31,406 bases of DNA from Pelagophyceae sp. CCMP2097 (lineage: Eukaryota > Sar > Pelagophyceae): NCBI GenBank assembly GCA_026770575.1, contig MU657722.1, positions 1 to 31,406 on the forward strand, written 5' to 3'. The position numbers and the translations under genes are program-made. The notes below the pieces were generated by a model, which ran no database searches, was not told the origin of the DNA, and saw only the letters and a list, made by a program, of their open reading frames with translations. Position 1 is the stretch's first letter. Each line of letters starts with the position of its first letter. Shown here piece after piece: positions 1 to 10,302 of this stretch.

Positions 1-329
1 ACGGCTATAATGGGTGATCATGCTCAACGGACTTGATGTACGGAGCGCAGCAGGCAGGGATTTGACTGAAGCCCGGCACGACACGGAACGTAAAAGGATC
101 ACCGACGATGAAGGGAGCTGTGTCGGTCGGGTCACAAGAGTACTAGTAAGAGTCAAAGAGGAGGTCGGGCGGTTCAGGGTCGTGGGTGTCAAGGTGCGTG
201 TCGGGAGGGGCGTGGGCCGTGCGTCGTCTCGGGCCGTTGGCCGGCCTGGAGCCGGTGCGTCGGGGTCCTCAAGGTGCCGCACTGCGAGAGTGCGGCGGTG
301 TCGGAATCAGGGCAGGTGCGGCGGTGTGC
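1..329. repeat. Left edge: short GC-rich tandem repeats, no gene seen
   Basis: No coding pattern is recognised here. From about 288 to 372 the motif aagtgcggcggcgtg and close variants (gtgcggcggtgt) recurs four or more times. The open frames on both strands look like consequences of GC richness. The region lies just past the predicted stop of the minus-strand HORMA gene, so it may include that gene's 3' untranslated part. Confidence 0.5.
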
Positions 330-2518
330 TCAGGGGAAGTGCGGCGGCGTGGGAAGTGCGGCGGCGTGCTCAAGGAAAATGCGACTTGCTCGGCTTCGTG
401 CCGTACGTCCGCCGGTGCCTAGGACGCGCGTCGCATGCGCGCAGGGACTTTTGGTCCTCGGAGTTTCAAGAAGAGGTCTGTCGGACGCGGGCGGCCACTG
501 CTGGACGTTCGCGGCGCAAGGCTTGCGCGGCGCGCCGAACGGGTCCTTCCGCGGCGCGCCGCCGAACGGATCGCCAAAGGGGTTGGCCCACTCGCCGAGG
601 CTCGCCCGCGCCTCGGCGCGGCGCAGCGGTGGGCCGACCGTCACCGGGTGCGGCCGGCCGTAGGTCGGATCGGGAGACTCGTAGACGGCGAAGACCTGCG
701 GCGCCTCGGGCGTCTCCGCGAAAACGCGCGGCGCCTCGCGCCGAGACCGCTTGTCGCCGCGCGTGGGTCGCGCGTTCTCCGCGTCGTCGTCGGCGTTGAC
801 GGCGTGCGGGGCGGCGGCGGGCCGGCGCTTCTTCTTCGGCTGCGTCTCGGCGCCGCGCGCGCGCGGAGTCGTGACCGGCGCGGCGCGCGGGGCGGCGCGC
901 GGCGAGTAGAACGAGTCGCCGCGCGTCTCCGATTCGCCGCTCGTCTCTGTGCCTTCGCGGCGCGGCGTAGTGTCACACCGCGTTTCAGTTCCTTCGTCCC
1001 GCCAGGCGGACCCCTCAAACGCGCGCACGTCCGCGGCCCGCGAGTCGCCGGCGTCCGCAGAGTCGCCGGCGACCTAGGAGACCGCCCGAGTCGCCGCTCT
1101 TGGGGCGTGCCTCGACGTCACTCTTTGGGCGTCCGTCTCTCGGGGGTCCGCGGCTCTGCCAAGGAGCCCCGTCCGCGCACCTGCGCGATGTTCGGCGCCG
1201 GGCCCTTGAAGATGATCTTGCACTCGTGGCGGCACAGCTTGAGTCCTGCGCGGACAGAGTCCAGAAACGCGGCGTCCGAGGCCCCCTTCCAAAGGCGCAC
1301 CTCCGATGGTGAGCGGGAGGACGTCGCTGCCCGGGGCGCCGCTGACCTCGGAGTCTTGGCTCATGGAGAGCGAGAGGAGGCCTTTGCCTTGGAAGGAGAA
1401 GGTATCGGGGGAACAGAGCTCAAACCTACAACTTATATGAAGCAACAACGGCCCGCTCCGCCGCAGGACGCCCCGGCGTGCATCGACGCTCCACGTTTGC
1501 GACGCTTTGGGTACGAATCTTCTGGGTTTTCCATCGAACGGCTCGGCGGCTTTGCGCGGGCGGCGAGTATCTCGGCGGAGCGAGCTCGTTGTAGCCGAGC
1601 TTCATGGTAAACTCGCACGCCGCCGCGGATAGCGGCGGCAGCGCGGAAGTGAGGTAGTTCAGCTGGCCTATGACGCTCTCAATCAAAGCGATCCTCGAAG
1701 ACCCGCTCGGCAAAGCGCCCGCCGCAGACCGCGGCCCCGCCACGTCCAAATCGATGCGGTCCGAAGTCGGGTAGGCGAGCTTGAACGTGTAGCGCTCCAG
1801 CGCCGAGCCGTCGGCGTCCAGGACGACTAAAGCCGCCGAGCGGAGGTAGCGGCGGCGGATGGCCTCAGACACCTTAAGGGCCAAGTTACACGCCTTCCAA
1901 CAACTTTCTTATCGGGACCCAATCGAGATGCACGCTTGCCAGGACGCCGGCCTCTAACGCCCCAGTTGACCCAGGCGGACATGGTCCGCAGCGCGTCGGA
2001 GCCTACGTAAGCACGCGCGTCTCGCGGCAACGCATTCGTGTTTTGAAGGCTTCCGATCAGCGTCTCTTGCGTCCATCGAGCCTCTGCCCCTTATGGCGTC
2101 GTGCTTGCCTCTGCCGCTTGCGGCATCGTGCCGATTCCAGGTTTGCCGACGACCCCCCGACGCGGTCGCGCGCCGCCGCGGTTGACAATCCGCGGCAGGC
2201 GCATCGTCCCCGTGGCCCGCTTGCCGCCGTCGAAGAACGAGATGGGCCGCCACTGGAACTCGCCGTCCGGCAGCAGGCCGCCTGCGACGGCGCCTCAGAC
2301 GTCAAACCCTCTGCGAGAGCCGCCCGCGGCGCTCGAGAGGCCCTCTTCCAAACGACCAGCGTCATTTTTGAGACTCTTCCCGAAACGACCAGAGGTGCGC
2401 CACGTCGAGACAGGACGCCGGCTCTCTGACGGCCGTAGGCGACGGAGTCCATCGTCGCGGAGATGAGCTCCACGATCGATTCAATCGTCAGGTCCTCGAC
2501 CGTCTCCGCCTGCGGCAT
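330..2518 (-). CDS. HOP1: HORMA-domain meiotic axis protein (HOP1/HORMAD/ASY1-like)
   Basis: HORMA proteins of the HOP1/HORMAD/ASY1 group coat meiotic chromosome axes and control double-strand break formation and synapsis. Proposed exons (minus): 2518-2431, 2281-2162, 2002-1959, 1872-1556, 1425-1347, 1300-1181, 1073-330, giving 503 aa with all phases consistent. Family signatures appear in order: SVAYGRGLLPDGEF matches the HORMAD YLRG-F/L-PE segment, WVNWGVSEAIRRRYLRS matches W-x3-GV-DAL-KYLRS, ERYTFKLAYP matches the E-Y-FKF-Y strand, and FTMKLGYNELAPPRYSPPAF matches MKLFYYD-TP-DY-PPGF. The last exon encodes a disordered, charged tail with a classical nuclear signal PKKKRRP and the repeated NPFGDPFG/DPFGAP; any closure motif was not identified. 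The intron at 1555-1426 uses a GC donor (gcaaag); the intron at 1346-1301 is 46 bp. The start ATG at 2518 gives a short N-terminus, and the stop at 330 lies in low-complexity sequence, so the true 3' end may differ. Confidence 0.85.
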
Positions 2519-2689
2519 GCCTCGGCCGTCCCGGGGACGAGGCGCGCAAACGGTGGTCCGGGCAAGGTCTTCGGCGTTGTCGAGGAGGTTGTTAGCTCAG
2601 GCTGAGGCTCAGGCTCTGCGAAGAATATCGCTTAAATCGGATCCTAATATTATCTTCAAAAAGCGGCGCGCGGGCGCTGCGTCGCGGCG
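2519..2689. promoter_or_regulatory. Shared divergent promoter interval
   Basis: Only 171 bp separate the ATG of the minus-strand HORMA gene (2518) from the ATG of the plus-strand Cache/flavin-reductase gene (2690). Its right half is AT-richer (about 2630-2660) and it contains repeated aggctcaggct-type words near 2597-2615. No clear TATA box is seen. A bidirectional promoter is inferred from geometry alone. Confidence 0.4.
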
Positions 2690-4229
2690 ATGCGCGAGTC
2701 TGCTGCGTGGCGGCGGTGCGAGGCGCTCGCTATGGAGCTGCGGTCGCTTGCCGCGGACGTACTCGCAACGGATTCGGCGCCGTGCGACGCGCTCGCAGAG
2801 GTTGCTTGGCGCCTTCTCGCCGACAACGCCGGCCTCGCGAGCCACTGCGCATCGCGCATCCTCGGCGTCGCGCTTGCAGACGGCACATACGTCGCCGCGT
2901 GAGTCCCTCGGAAGGGTGCCGGCGGGACGACGCGGCGCGAGACCGGTCTTGCGCGGACGGCCGTCGTTGACGCGGCGGCTGCAGGCACGCTCTCCCTGGC
3001 GATGCCGGCGACGTGGTCGTGATGAGTGGCACGCCCGACGCGTGGCGCATGCACACCAAAGTCCCCGTGCCCGGCGGCGACGCGGACGTGGACGCCGTCA
3101 CTGACCACACAGACGGAGACTGGGACGTGCGCAAACGGCCCTGGTTCGCCGCGGCCGCGCGAGCGCCGCACCGCGCCGGCTGGACGACGCCGTGAGTGGC
3201 CCCGTCTGCGCCAAAGTGCGAGAGGGACCGGCGGTAGGTATTTAGAAGAAACGTCCAGTAAACTCGTCGAGTCCTTCGTCGCGCCGCTTTTGGTCTGCAG
3301 CGGCGGCGATGAAGTCTTCGCGGGCGTCGTCGTCTGCGGCTCATTCGCCGTCGCGACGCCCGCCGCAAAAGCGCCCGCCGCAAAAGCGCCCGCCGCAAAA
3401 GCGCCTTGCGAGCGTCTCTCGCGGCCGCCGCAATCGGCGTGGGTCGAGCTGACGGACCCGAAGATGCAGTCGAGGGTGATGTACACGAACCCGGTTTGTT
3501 TGCTGACGACGTGGGATCTGGCCGGTGGGCAGTGGGTGAAGAACGTCATGACCATCTCCTGGCTCACCGCCGTCAACAACGACGCAGAGTTCGTGTGCGT
3601 CGCATGCGCCGCACTCCTCGACTGCAGAGGCGGCAAAGGATGCACGTTGTTCCGACGTTTGTCCATCATGTCGATGAAGGTAGGTTTTCGATGAACAAGC
3701 GGCGTCACTCCGCAAAGGCCGTCTGCGACGACAAACGACCGTGAGGCTCGCTGCGGCGCCGGCGGCGCGCGAGGTCCGCCGATTGGCCTCTGTTAGGTTC
3801 GGGCTCTCGGTGCCCGTGCGAGGCATGGAGGCCCTCGTGCTGGCCATCGGCAACTGCTCAGGCCGCCGAGGCTGTAAGTTCGGCGCCGTGCCGGGCCTTG
3901 CCGCCGCGGAAGCGCGCGTGGAAGGCCGGAAAAGGCCCGCAAATGGGTTCGCCGCTCTAGCAGACTCTTCCTCAGACGACTCAGACGGCGACGCGCCCGC
4001 AGAGCCGGCGCCGCCCGTGTTCTACGTCGAGGGCACGGTGGCTCGGCTTTCTTGTGTGATGGTTCGGGAACTGTATTACGACGACGACCATCGCGTCTGC
4101 GTCGCGAGGATCGATTCCGCAAGAGTGCGAGGCGACTACTGGCGAGATTCGAAGCTTTTCGCTCCAATCGAAGACGCGCCACCGTACCTCACCTTCCTCG
4201 GGTCGCAAAAGTTTGGCTACGTGACGTAA
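2690..4229 (+). CDS. Cache-like domain fused to flavin-reductase (FMN-binding split barrel) domain
   Basis: Exons 2690-2898, 2985-3191, 3238-3594, 3684-3740 and 3797-4229 join to 420 aa, all in phase. Residues about 1-170 resemble a Cache sensor module: LGVALADGTYVAA, then RKRPWFAAAARAPHRAGWTT continuing across a 46-bp intron into PYLEETSSKLV, and FAGVVV, matching the family pattern RPWY-A-W-PY-...-GVV. A (PAAKA)3 linker follows. Residues about 190-420 match flavin-reductase-like FMN-binding proteins: YTNPVCLLTTWD, NVMTISWLTAV, FSMNKRRHSAKAV, FGLSVPVRGMEALVLAIGNC, CKFG and EGTVARLSCVM. Such domains bind FMN and reduce flavins or act in related redox reactions. No signal peptide or membrane segment is visible, which is odd for Cache, usually an extracytoplasmic ligand sensor. 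Alternatively there are two genes, the second starting at Met 3464; the frame between them is open without a stop. The flavin-reductase call is firm, the Cache call moderate. Confidence 0.75.
3359..3403 (+). repeat. 15-bp direct repeat x3 encoding a (PAAKA)3 linker
   Basis: The unit cccgccgcaaaagcg occurs three times without change, in frame, and encodes a Pro-Ala-Ala-Lys-Ala linker between the Cache-like and flavin-reductase modules. Perfect identity of the copies implies recent expansion; the length could be polymorphic. Confidence 0.9.
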
Positions 4230-4586
4230 AGCACTTCAGCTTCCGACTGGGAGGTCGTGCGGTGGGTGCGTGCCAGCCGCCAGGAAGAATGTTCCGGAAT
4301 AGACTTTCGGTGGAAGACTGCTTCGATGCTTCATATGGGCCCGCCTCCCTGACGGCCCTTTCGGGTCCCGCCTGCCCCGACGGCCCCTTTGGCTTTGGAC
4401 TCGCGCCGTCGAATGGATCGATGGACCGACCCGGAGCCGTCTGGACGAGGACCCTTGTCTCACCGTTCAAGTTTTTCTTTTTCGTCAGGTCCGCGGCCGT
4501 TGAAAACAAACTTCTCTCGGCGAGTCCTTTTTCGTCCGTCGCGGCGTGTCCTTTTTCCACCGTCGTTCGATCCTCGAGAAGGCGAC
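4230..4586. other. Intergenic, no gene seen
   Basis: This 357-bp interval separates the flavin-reductase stop from the HSP110 start. It has a T-rich stretch near 4475-4490 and repeated gacggccc words near 4350-4385. No TATA box or conserved coding pattern was recognised; it presumably holds the HSP110 promoter. Confidence 0.4.
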
Positions 4587-7500
4587 ATGACGGTGTGCGG
4601 CGTATCCACCACCCCAAGCCGCGTCTGCCGTTTTTCCGCTTAGGAACGCATTATGGCGTCTGCCGGCGGGTCCTGGAAAGTATTCGAAAAAGAGGTCTTA
4701 TTCGGTCGATTAGGTCGACTTCGGGTGTCTCAACGCCAGCGTGGCGCAAGCGCAGCGCGGCGGCATCACGGTGCTCCTCAACGAGTCGAGCAACCGCCTG
4801 AACCCGAATGTCGTTTCGATCCAAGGCAAGCAGAGGTTTCTCGGCGAAGCCGCCGCTTCCATCGCAAAGAGCAACTACCGCAACACGGCGAGCGCCCGCG
4901 TCCCACCGCAGGAGTGTGAAAGGGGCGCCCCGGAGGTGCTTCGACGCCGGGCGAAGCGGAGGAGCCGGGCTGACTCGCGGGCCGCTCCGGTCCTCTTGCG
5001 CGCCTCTTCCGTCGACGACGGGGCGCCGCCGCGTGGCACCGGCCGTCCTCGTCGGGTTGCCGGCCGTGCCCTCGTCGGGGCGCCGGCCGTCCACCCAGCG
5101 CCGCGATGGGCGTGCATGGGCGGCCCCTCGACAGGGCGCGCGTCGACGCGTGCCGAAGAGGGCCCGGCATGCCGTCCGGGCGGCCGGGGAGATGCCGCCC
5201 GGGCGGCCGGGGCGGCAGCTTTTACGGGCGCCCCCCCGGTTTTGAATGCAGCACTCTTCGTCTCACGCGCGCATCTCACGCGCGTAAAAAGGCGAAGAAC
5301 ATCAAGCGCCTGCTGGGCAAGCGCTTTGCGGACGTTGACGTCGAGGCGGAGAAGATATTGATGCCCGGCGTGACGTTTTGCGACAAGGACGGCTTCGTCG
5401 CGATTGAGGTACGTGGCGTTTTTTATGCCGAGGTCCGACGCGGCGGGCGCGCCGTCTCGGGACGTCGGACGGCTCTTTCCGGGACGCCGAAAGGCGGGCT
5501 CGGACGAAGGACGAAGGAGCGTCGACGATGTGCGATAGGTGGACTACGCGGACGAAAAGGTCGTGCTGTCCATGCCGCAGCTCGCTGCGATGATGCTCTT
5601 CAAGCTCTCCTCCATTGCGGCGGACAATAACGGTGGCATGGGCTTTAGTGATATTGTCGTGTCCGTACCCGCGTACTTTGGCGAGGCCGAGCGGCTGGCC
5701 ATGCTCGACGCCTGCAAGGTGCGCTTTGAGGCTGCGAGCGTTGAAAGTGTACTCGGTGGTCCCCGACGCACGCCCCCGACGCACTGCGCCTCCGACTCTG
5801 CTCTCACAGATTGCCAACATCAACTGCCTGCGTCTGATGAACGACTTGACTGCAACCGCGTTGGAGTACGGTATCTGGCGGTCCGCGAAGAACGCCTTCG
5901 ACGAGGGCACCCAAAAGGTCATGTTCATCGACTGCGGCTTCTCCGCGTACCAGGTGACGGGGGTTCTGCGGGCTGACTTGATGCCATATTGAGAGCAAGG
6001 CCCCCCGGAATTGCTCCGCTTTCCCTAGGTCTCCATCGTCGAGTACCAAAAGGGCGCCCTCGTCGTCAAGGCGACGACGTGGGACCGCGCGCTGGGCGGC
6101 CGCGACTTTGACATGGTGATTGCGCAGCACATCAACGACGAATTCAAGAAGAAGCACGGCGCGTGGAACGTCGCTTGTCGAGAAAACCGACCTCGTCTCC
6201 GCTTCTCGGACGCGCTTACCCCGTAGGCTGCGAGCCGATCAAGGACCCCAAGGCGTTCATGAAGCTCTTGGACGCTGCGGAAAAGGCGAAGAAGACTTTA
6301 TCGCCAAAGGGCGTGGCCGAGGCGCGCATCTTCTGCGAGTGCTTGCTCAACGATCTCGATTTCTCCATGCTCCTGACGTTGGAAAAGTTCTCCGACCTCG
6401 TCGCGCCCTTACTCGCGCGGCTGGACCAGCCGGTGATGGATGCGCTGCGCGAAGCGGACGACATGGACAAGTCTGCTCTCCACTCAGTTGAAATCACCGG
6501 CGGAGGGTCGCGCGTGGCTGCGGTCAAGTTCCGCCTCGCCAAGCTGCTGGGCTTGGACGACTCGGTCGTGAACCACGGCCTGAAGACGACGCTGAATGCG
6601 GATGAATGTGTCTCCAAGGGGTGCGCCATGATGGCGGCCATTGCTTCCCCGCGTTTCAAGGTCAAACCTTTCGACGTCGTCGACGCCGTGTCGTACGGCG
6701 TCAAGCTCAGCTGGGAGCCCGCCGCGGCGATGGAGACGGAGGAAGAGAAAGGCGAGGACGAGGTCGGCGCTGCCAACGATTTGGAAATCTTCGAACGTTT
6801 GCCCAGCGTCTTTCTTTTTTCCACGCGCCCCATGAAGATGCATCTCAGCATCCATGCTCTCGGATATGCAGCCTGAAGAAACAAAGCGGCTCCTTGGACT
6901 TTTGGCCCCCTTTTGAGACCGAGCGTCTCGGTCTTGGAAACGACGTCATGCGTCTTGTAGGGAACGAGGCGTTTCCAAAGTCCAAGCGCATCACGTTCCG
7001 CCGCGGCTCGACCTTTGACGTTGCCGCTTCGTATGCCGCCGACGGCCTGCCCATTGGCGCGTTTAAGATCGTCGTGCCCGAGGGCGGCGCCGTGGCCAAG
7101 GTGCGGCTGGCGGTGGACTACTCTTTTTCCGGCACGCTCCAAATTTCGTCGGCCGAGGCGTACACCGAGGTCACCTTGGACGCGGCGGCGGCTGCCGAAG
7201 CGAAGGACAACGAGGCCAAGGACGCCAAGGAGGCGGCCGACGCCCCCGCGACCGAGTCCAAGGAGGAGTCCAAGGAGGAGTCCAACGTGGTGCGGAAGAA
7301 GTACACCAAGGCGCCTCTCGTCGTGACGGCGTCGATGCCGAACATGACGCAGGCGCAGTTGGATTCGGCCAAGGAGGTTGAAGTTTCCATGGCCAATGAG
7401 GACCGCATTATTACCGAGACGTTTGACATGCGCAACGAACTCGAGGCCTACATCTACAAGATGCGCGACGAGGTGCGCCTTGGAAAGCCTTTTCAAAAAA

Positions 7501-8165
7501 GTCCTTGAGACGCTCCACCATCCTCACCTCACCCCCGAATCGCCACCTCACGCCTCTGCGATTAGGTCGTCGGTCCGCTGCGCCCGTTCACCACCGACAC
7601 CGAGAAGGCGGCGTTTGAGGCCTCTCTCGAGGAGATTGAGAACTGGCTCTACGAGGCCGAGTACGACACGACGAAGAGTTCGTACAAGGAGAAGCTGGGC
7701 AAGCTCGAGGCCCTGGGTTCGCCTCTGGCGGCGAGGCAGTCGGAGGACGAGAAGCGGCCCGAGACTGTCGCCCTCCTGCGCAAAAAGCTCGCCGCTCTCG
7801 AGGCCTTCCTCGCCGCCGTACCGACGGCGGTGCCGGGCCACTACGACAAGGAGGAGGTGGCGACTGTGACCTCGAACGCGGCAGAGGGCCAGCGCTGGCT
7901 CGCCGGCTTGGTCTCGCGCCAGTCCGCTCTGTCCAAGGACCAGGACGCGGTCCTGACGTGCTCCATGGTGACGGCGAAGCACGGCGAGATGGACAAGAAC
8001 ACGAAGCAGATCCTGTCCAAGAAGCCGCCCGTCTCGGAGACCAAGCCGCCCACGCCCGCGCCCGAGGCCGCAGACGCAAAGGCCGCCGACGCGGAGATGC
8101 CCGACGCAAAGGCCGCCGAGCCCAAGGACGAGGACATGCCCGACGCCTCGCCGAAGAAGGAGTAG
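4587..8165 (+). CDS. HSP110: HSP110/SSE-type cytosolic Hsp70-family nucleotide exchange factor
   Basis: HSP110 proteins are Hsp70 relatives that act as nucleotide exchange factors and holdases. The first exon is only 15 nt (4587-4601, MTVCG); the next resumes at 4714 with VDFGCLNASVAQA, the HSP110 form of the Hsp70 phosphate loop. Further exons: to about 4893, from about 5298 to 5408, 5539-5718, 5810-5953, 6029-6158, 6227-6796, 6961-7472 and 7566-8165, about 813 aa, close to the usual 800-860. Landmarks are NIKRLLGKRF, VSVPAYFGEAER, MNDLTATALEYGIW, GGRDFD, VEITGGGSR, TLNADECVSKGCA, an acidic loop after 7180 (EAKDNEAKDAKEAAD) and the helical end with YIYKMRDEV. There is no signal peptide and no ER-retention tail, so it is cytosolic rather than HYOU1-like. 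The C-terminus EDMPDASPKKE is acidic then basic. Two introns (about 4894-5297 and 6159-6226) appear to use GC donors. Confidence 0.95.
5040..5215 (+). repeat. GC-rich imperfect direct repeats inside HSP110 intron 2
   Basis: The longest intron of the window (about 400 bp) contains three copies of a gccggccgt...cctcgtcggg motif (5040-5095) and two of gatgccgcccgggcggccgg (5167-5213, the first with one mismatch). Such GC-rich repeats explain the intron's length; no coding signal is seen in it. Confidence 0.6.
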
Positions 8166-8641
8166 ATTCGGGTCATCGACGCCATCGGCGGCGGGGCTCG
8201 CGCGCCCTCGCGCCGGAACCGCACCGCCGCAGCGCACGGCCGACGCCTCCGTGAAGTCCGCGTAAATGCCACACCATTCGGAATGATCACCGAGCCGATA
8301 CGAAGGGCCTCCGCCGAGGAGGCCCTTGCTACTTATATTTATGAGACAAAGCTTAGCCTCAAATGGACCTACACGCCGACGCACCGGAGAGCGGCAACCG
8401 GGCCGGCGACGTCGGGACACGGATCCAGTCCGACGGCGCGGCGGTCTCGGCCCTGACAGCCTGGCTTGCAGCTGTGGCCACTGGCGCAGTACTGGCGTCG
8501 TCAGGAAGACCGCATCTTTCGGCGAGTCGGCGATCATTCGAAGGCGGCCGGGGCTTGAGGCGCTTGTGAGGCGAGTTGCCTGCACGACCCGCGCACCGCC
8601 TTTGGGCCGCTCCTCGACGGTAGTTTCGATTGTCTTTGAGA
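8166..8641. other. Intergenic between HSP110 and AAR2
   Basis: No gene is recognised in this 476-bp interval. It contains a strong hairpin (8303-8327) followed by an AT-rich patch (acttatatttatgag, 8331-8345). An open frame from ATG 8363 for 68 codons has a hydrophobic patch but no family resemblance, and was left out. Confidence 0.4.
8303..8327. terminator. Perfect 10-bp hairpin downstream of HSP110
   Basis: aagggcctcc at 8303-8312 pairs perfectly with ggaggccctt at 8318-8327 around the 5-nt loop gccga, 138 nt after the HSP110 stop and just before AT-rich sequence. It could be a 3' untranslated stem-loop or 3' end processing element; a function as terminator is inference. Confidence 0.45.
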
Positions 8642-10260
8642 ATGAGCAGTCTGATCGTGATCGGAGGGACGACTCAAGGCCTCGAGTTTGGTGTCGATGG
8701 ATTCTCTTGGCAACTCGGCGCCCGCTTCGGCGGCATCCGCGGCGTCCAGCAAGGCTTGCACCTCGTCGTCTTCGGCGCTGGGCAAGGTGTTGGACGGCAA
8801 GGAGTGTGGGTCTGTTTAGGGGAGCGGGATGTTGCGGCGCTCAAATGGGACCCCTCAAAAGAGGCAGTCGCCGACGGCGGCGCCAGACTCGCGCTGCCCG
8901 AGGGCGCCGCGGTGGCCGCAAGACGCGCCGCCGCCGCGCCCGACGCCGCGAGGCATGGGCTTGGGTCGTACCCGGAAGGGCACGCCGAAGTCTGGAAAAG
9001 GTACGTCACCAGGTGCTTGAAACCCAGTGCTTCCAGAGGACGCCCCTTTGCGGTGTGAAGGCCGCCTCTAGGCTGGCGTCGCACATTGACGAGTCGACGC
9101 TTGAACGCGTCGGCCTGTCGACGAACGCGGCGTTTGGGCCGGGCTCTTCGGGCGACGACGAGGAGTCCAACGCAGTCGTCGACGCGGACCTCGCAGTCGC
9201 GAAATGTGAGTTCGTGGGATGGCCGTGGGATGGCCGCCTCGAAGGCGAAATGTCGCTTTTAGGGACTGCTTTGGAGGAGCCCGTGCGCGTCGAAGCCCTC
9301 CGAGTCGGCGCTTCCCTGAGCGCGTACCACACGGACTCTTCGGACAAGCTGCGCGCCGTCTGCGCTTTGCGTTTTGTGGACTGGCGGGGGGCGGTGGCGG
9401 AGCATGCTTTAGCGTTTGTGACGTTCGTCGCGCTGGGGTCTCTCCAAGCCTTGAAGCAATGGCAACGGCTCACTGCGCTCCTTTGCACTTGCGACGCCAT
9501 GATCGCCGGCGCGCCCGAGGCGGTCGGCTTCGCGCCGGCGTTGGCTGGGAACCTCGAGGCGCAACTGAGCATATTCGTGGACGCGGACTTCTTTAGAGAT
9601 CCAATCTCGTCCGCCGACGACGTCGTGCGGCCCGCTTTGAAGGCCTTCTTCGAGACGGGATCCGCCTCCGACGACGCCGAGACGAGGAAAGCCGTCGCGA
9701 GCCTCGAGGCATTTGCGAATAAAAGGTGAAGACGCCGCCTCCCAAGCAAATCGACCCTTGCGCCGCGCCGACTCTTCCTCGACGCGACATCAGACGCTCG
9801 ACTCAGGTTCGGCGACTCGCTGGCCTGCGACGACGACGACGCGCCCGCCGTCGTCTCCGCAGACGACGTCGACGCCGCTCTGCAAAGGCTCGCCGTCGAC
9901 GGCGCGCCGTCGCCGCCGCCGCCACCAGCCATGACGCGCGCCGCAGATCTCCCCGCCCTCGGTGCGCCTCTTTCACGCCTCGCCCTTTTCACCGCTGAGA
10001 GCAGGCTACGCGGCGCTCGCGGCGGTCATGCTCCCGGACGGCCAGGAGGTGCGTTGCGACGACGGCTTCTTAAAGTATTCTACGGCGCGGGTTCTTTAGT
10101 ATTCTCTCGTATTCTTTCCCATCGAAACCCTGCGAAACAGGACGCTCTCATGGCGTGCATGCGCATCCTCGACGACGACTCGACGGACGCGACCACGCAA
10201 CGCGCCAAGCAGGAGGCGCACCGATTCCTCGTGCAAGAGGTCGGCGCGGGGGAGACGTAA
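8642..10260 (+). CDS. AAR2: AAR2 splicing factor homologue (U5 snRNP / PRP8 assembly)
   Basis: AAR2 binds PRP8 during cytoplasmic maturation of the U5 snRNP and is displaced by BRR2. Proposed exons: 8642-9000, 9072-9205, 9263-9725, 9807-9961, 10002-10048 and 10141-10260 (425 aa). N-terminal matches to AAR2 are VIGGTTQGLEFGVDGFSWQL and FGGIRGVQQGLHLV, then GERDVAALKW and LGSYPEGHAEVWKRLASHID. The C-terminal half-domain matches strongly: ALAFVTFVALGSLQALKQWQ, RLTALLCTCDAMI, FVDADFF and the terminal FGDSLACDDDDAPAVV, like human RWDFAAEPEDCAPVV. The 57-bp intron 9206-9262 has no stop and is a multiple of three, so retention would be silent for frame. About 65 residues beyond the AAR2 end (from about 9920) belong to no known part of the family; they could instead be a separate tiny gene starting at ATG 9931. 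Confidence 0.85.
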
Positions 10261-10302
10261 AGCACCGCTCGCAACTCTCGGGGTGAGGGGCCTCTTTGGG
10301 GT

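Noticed and set aside
6216..7496. 426-codon open frame on the minus strand
   Set aside because: It lies fully antisense to well-supported HSP110 exons; its residues (His/Arg/Gly/Leu-rich) are those expected when GC-ending codons are read backwards.
8363..8569. Small secreted-type protein of 68 codons
   Set aside because: One hydrophobic patch and an ATG, but no homology, and it lies in the probable HSP110 3' end or AAR2 leader.
7548..8585. 345-codon minus-strand open frame
   Set aside because: Antisense shadow of the last HSP110 exon; no motifs, and extreme Arg/Leu content.
9006..9992. 328-codon minus-strand open frame
   Set aside because: Opposite strand encodes AAR2 with clear family motifs over the same stretch.
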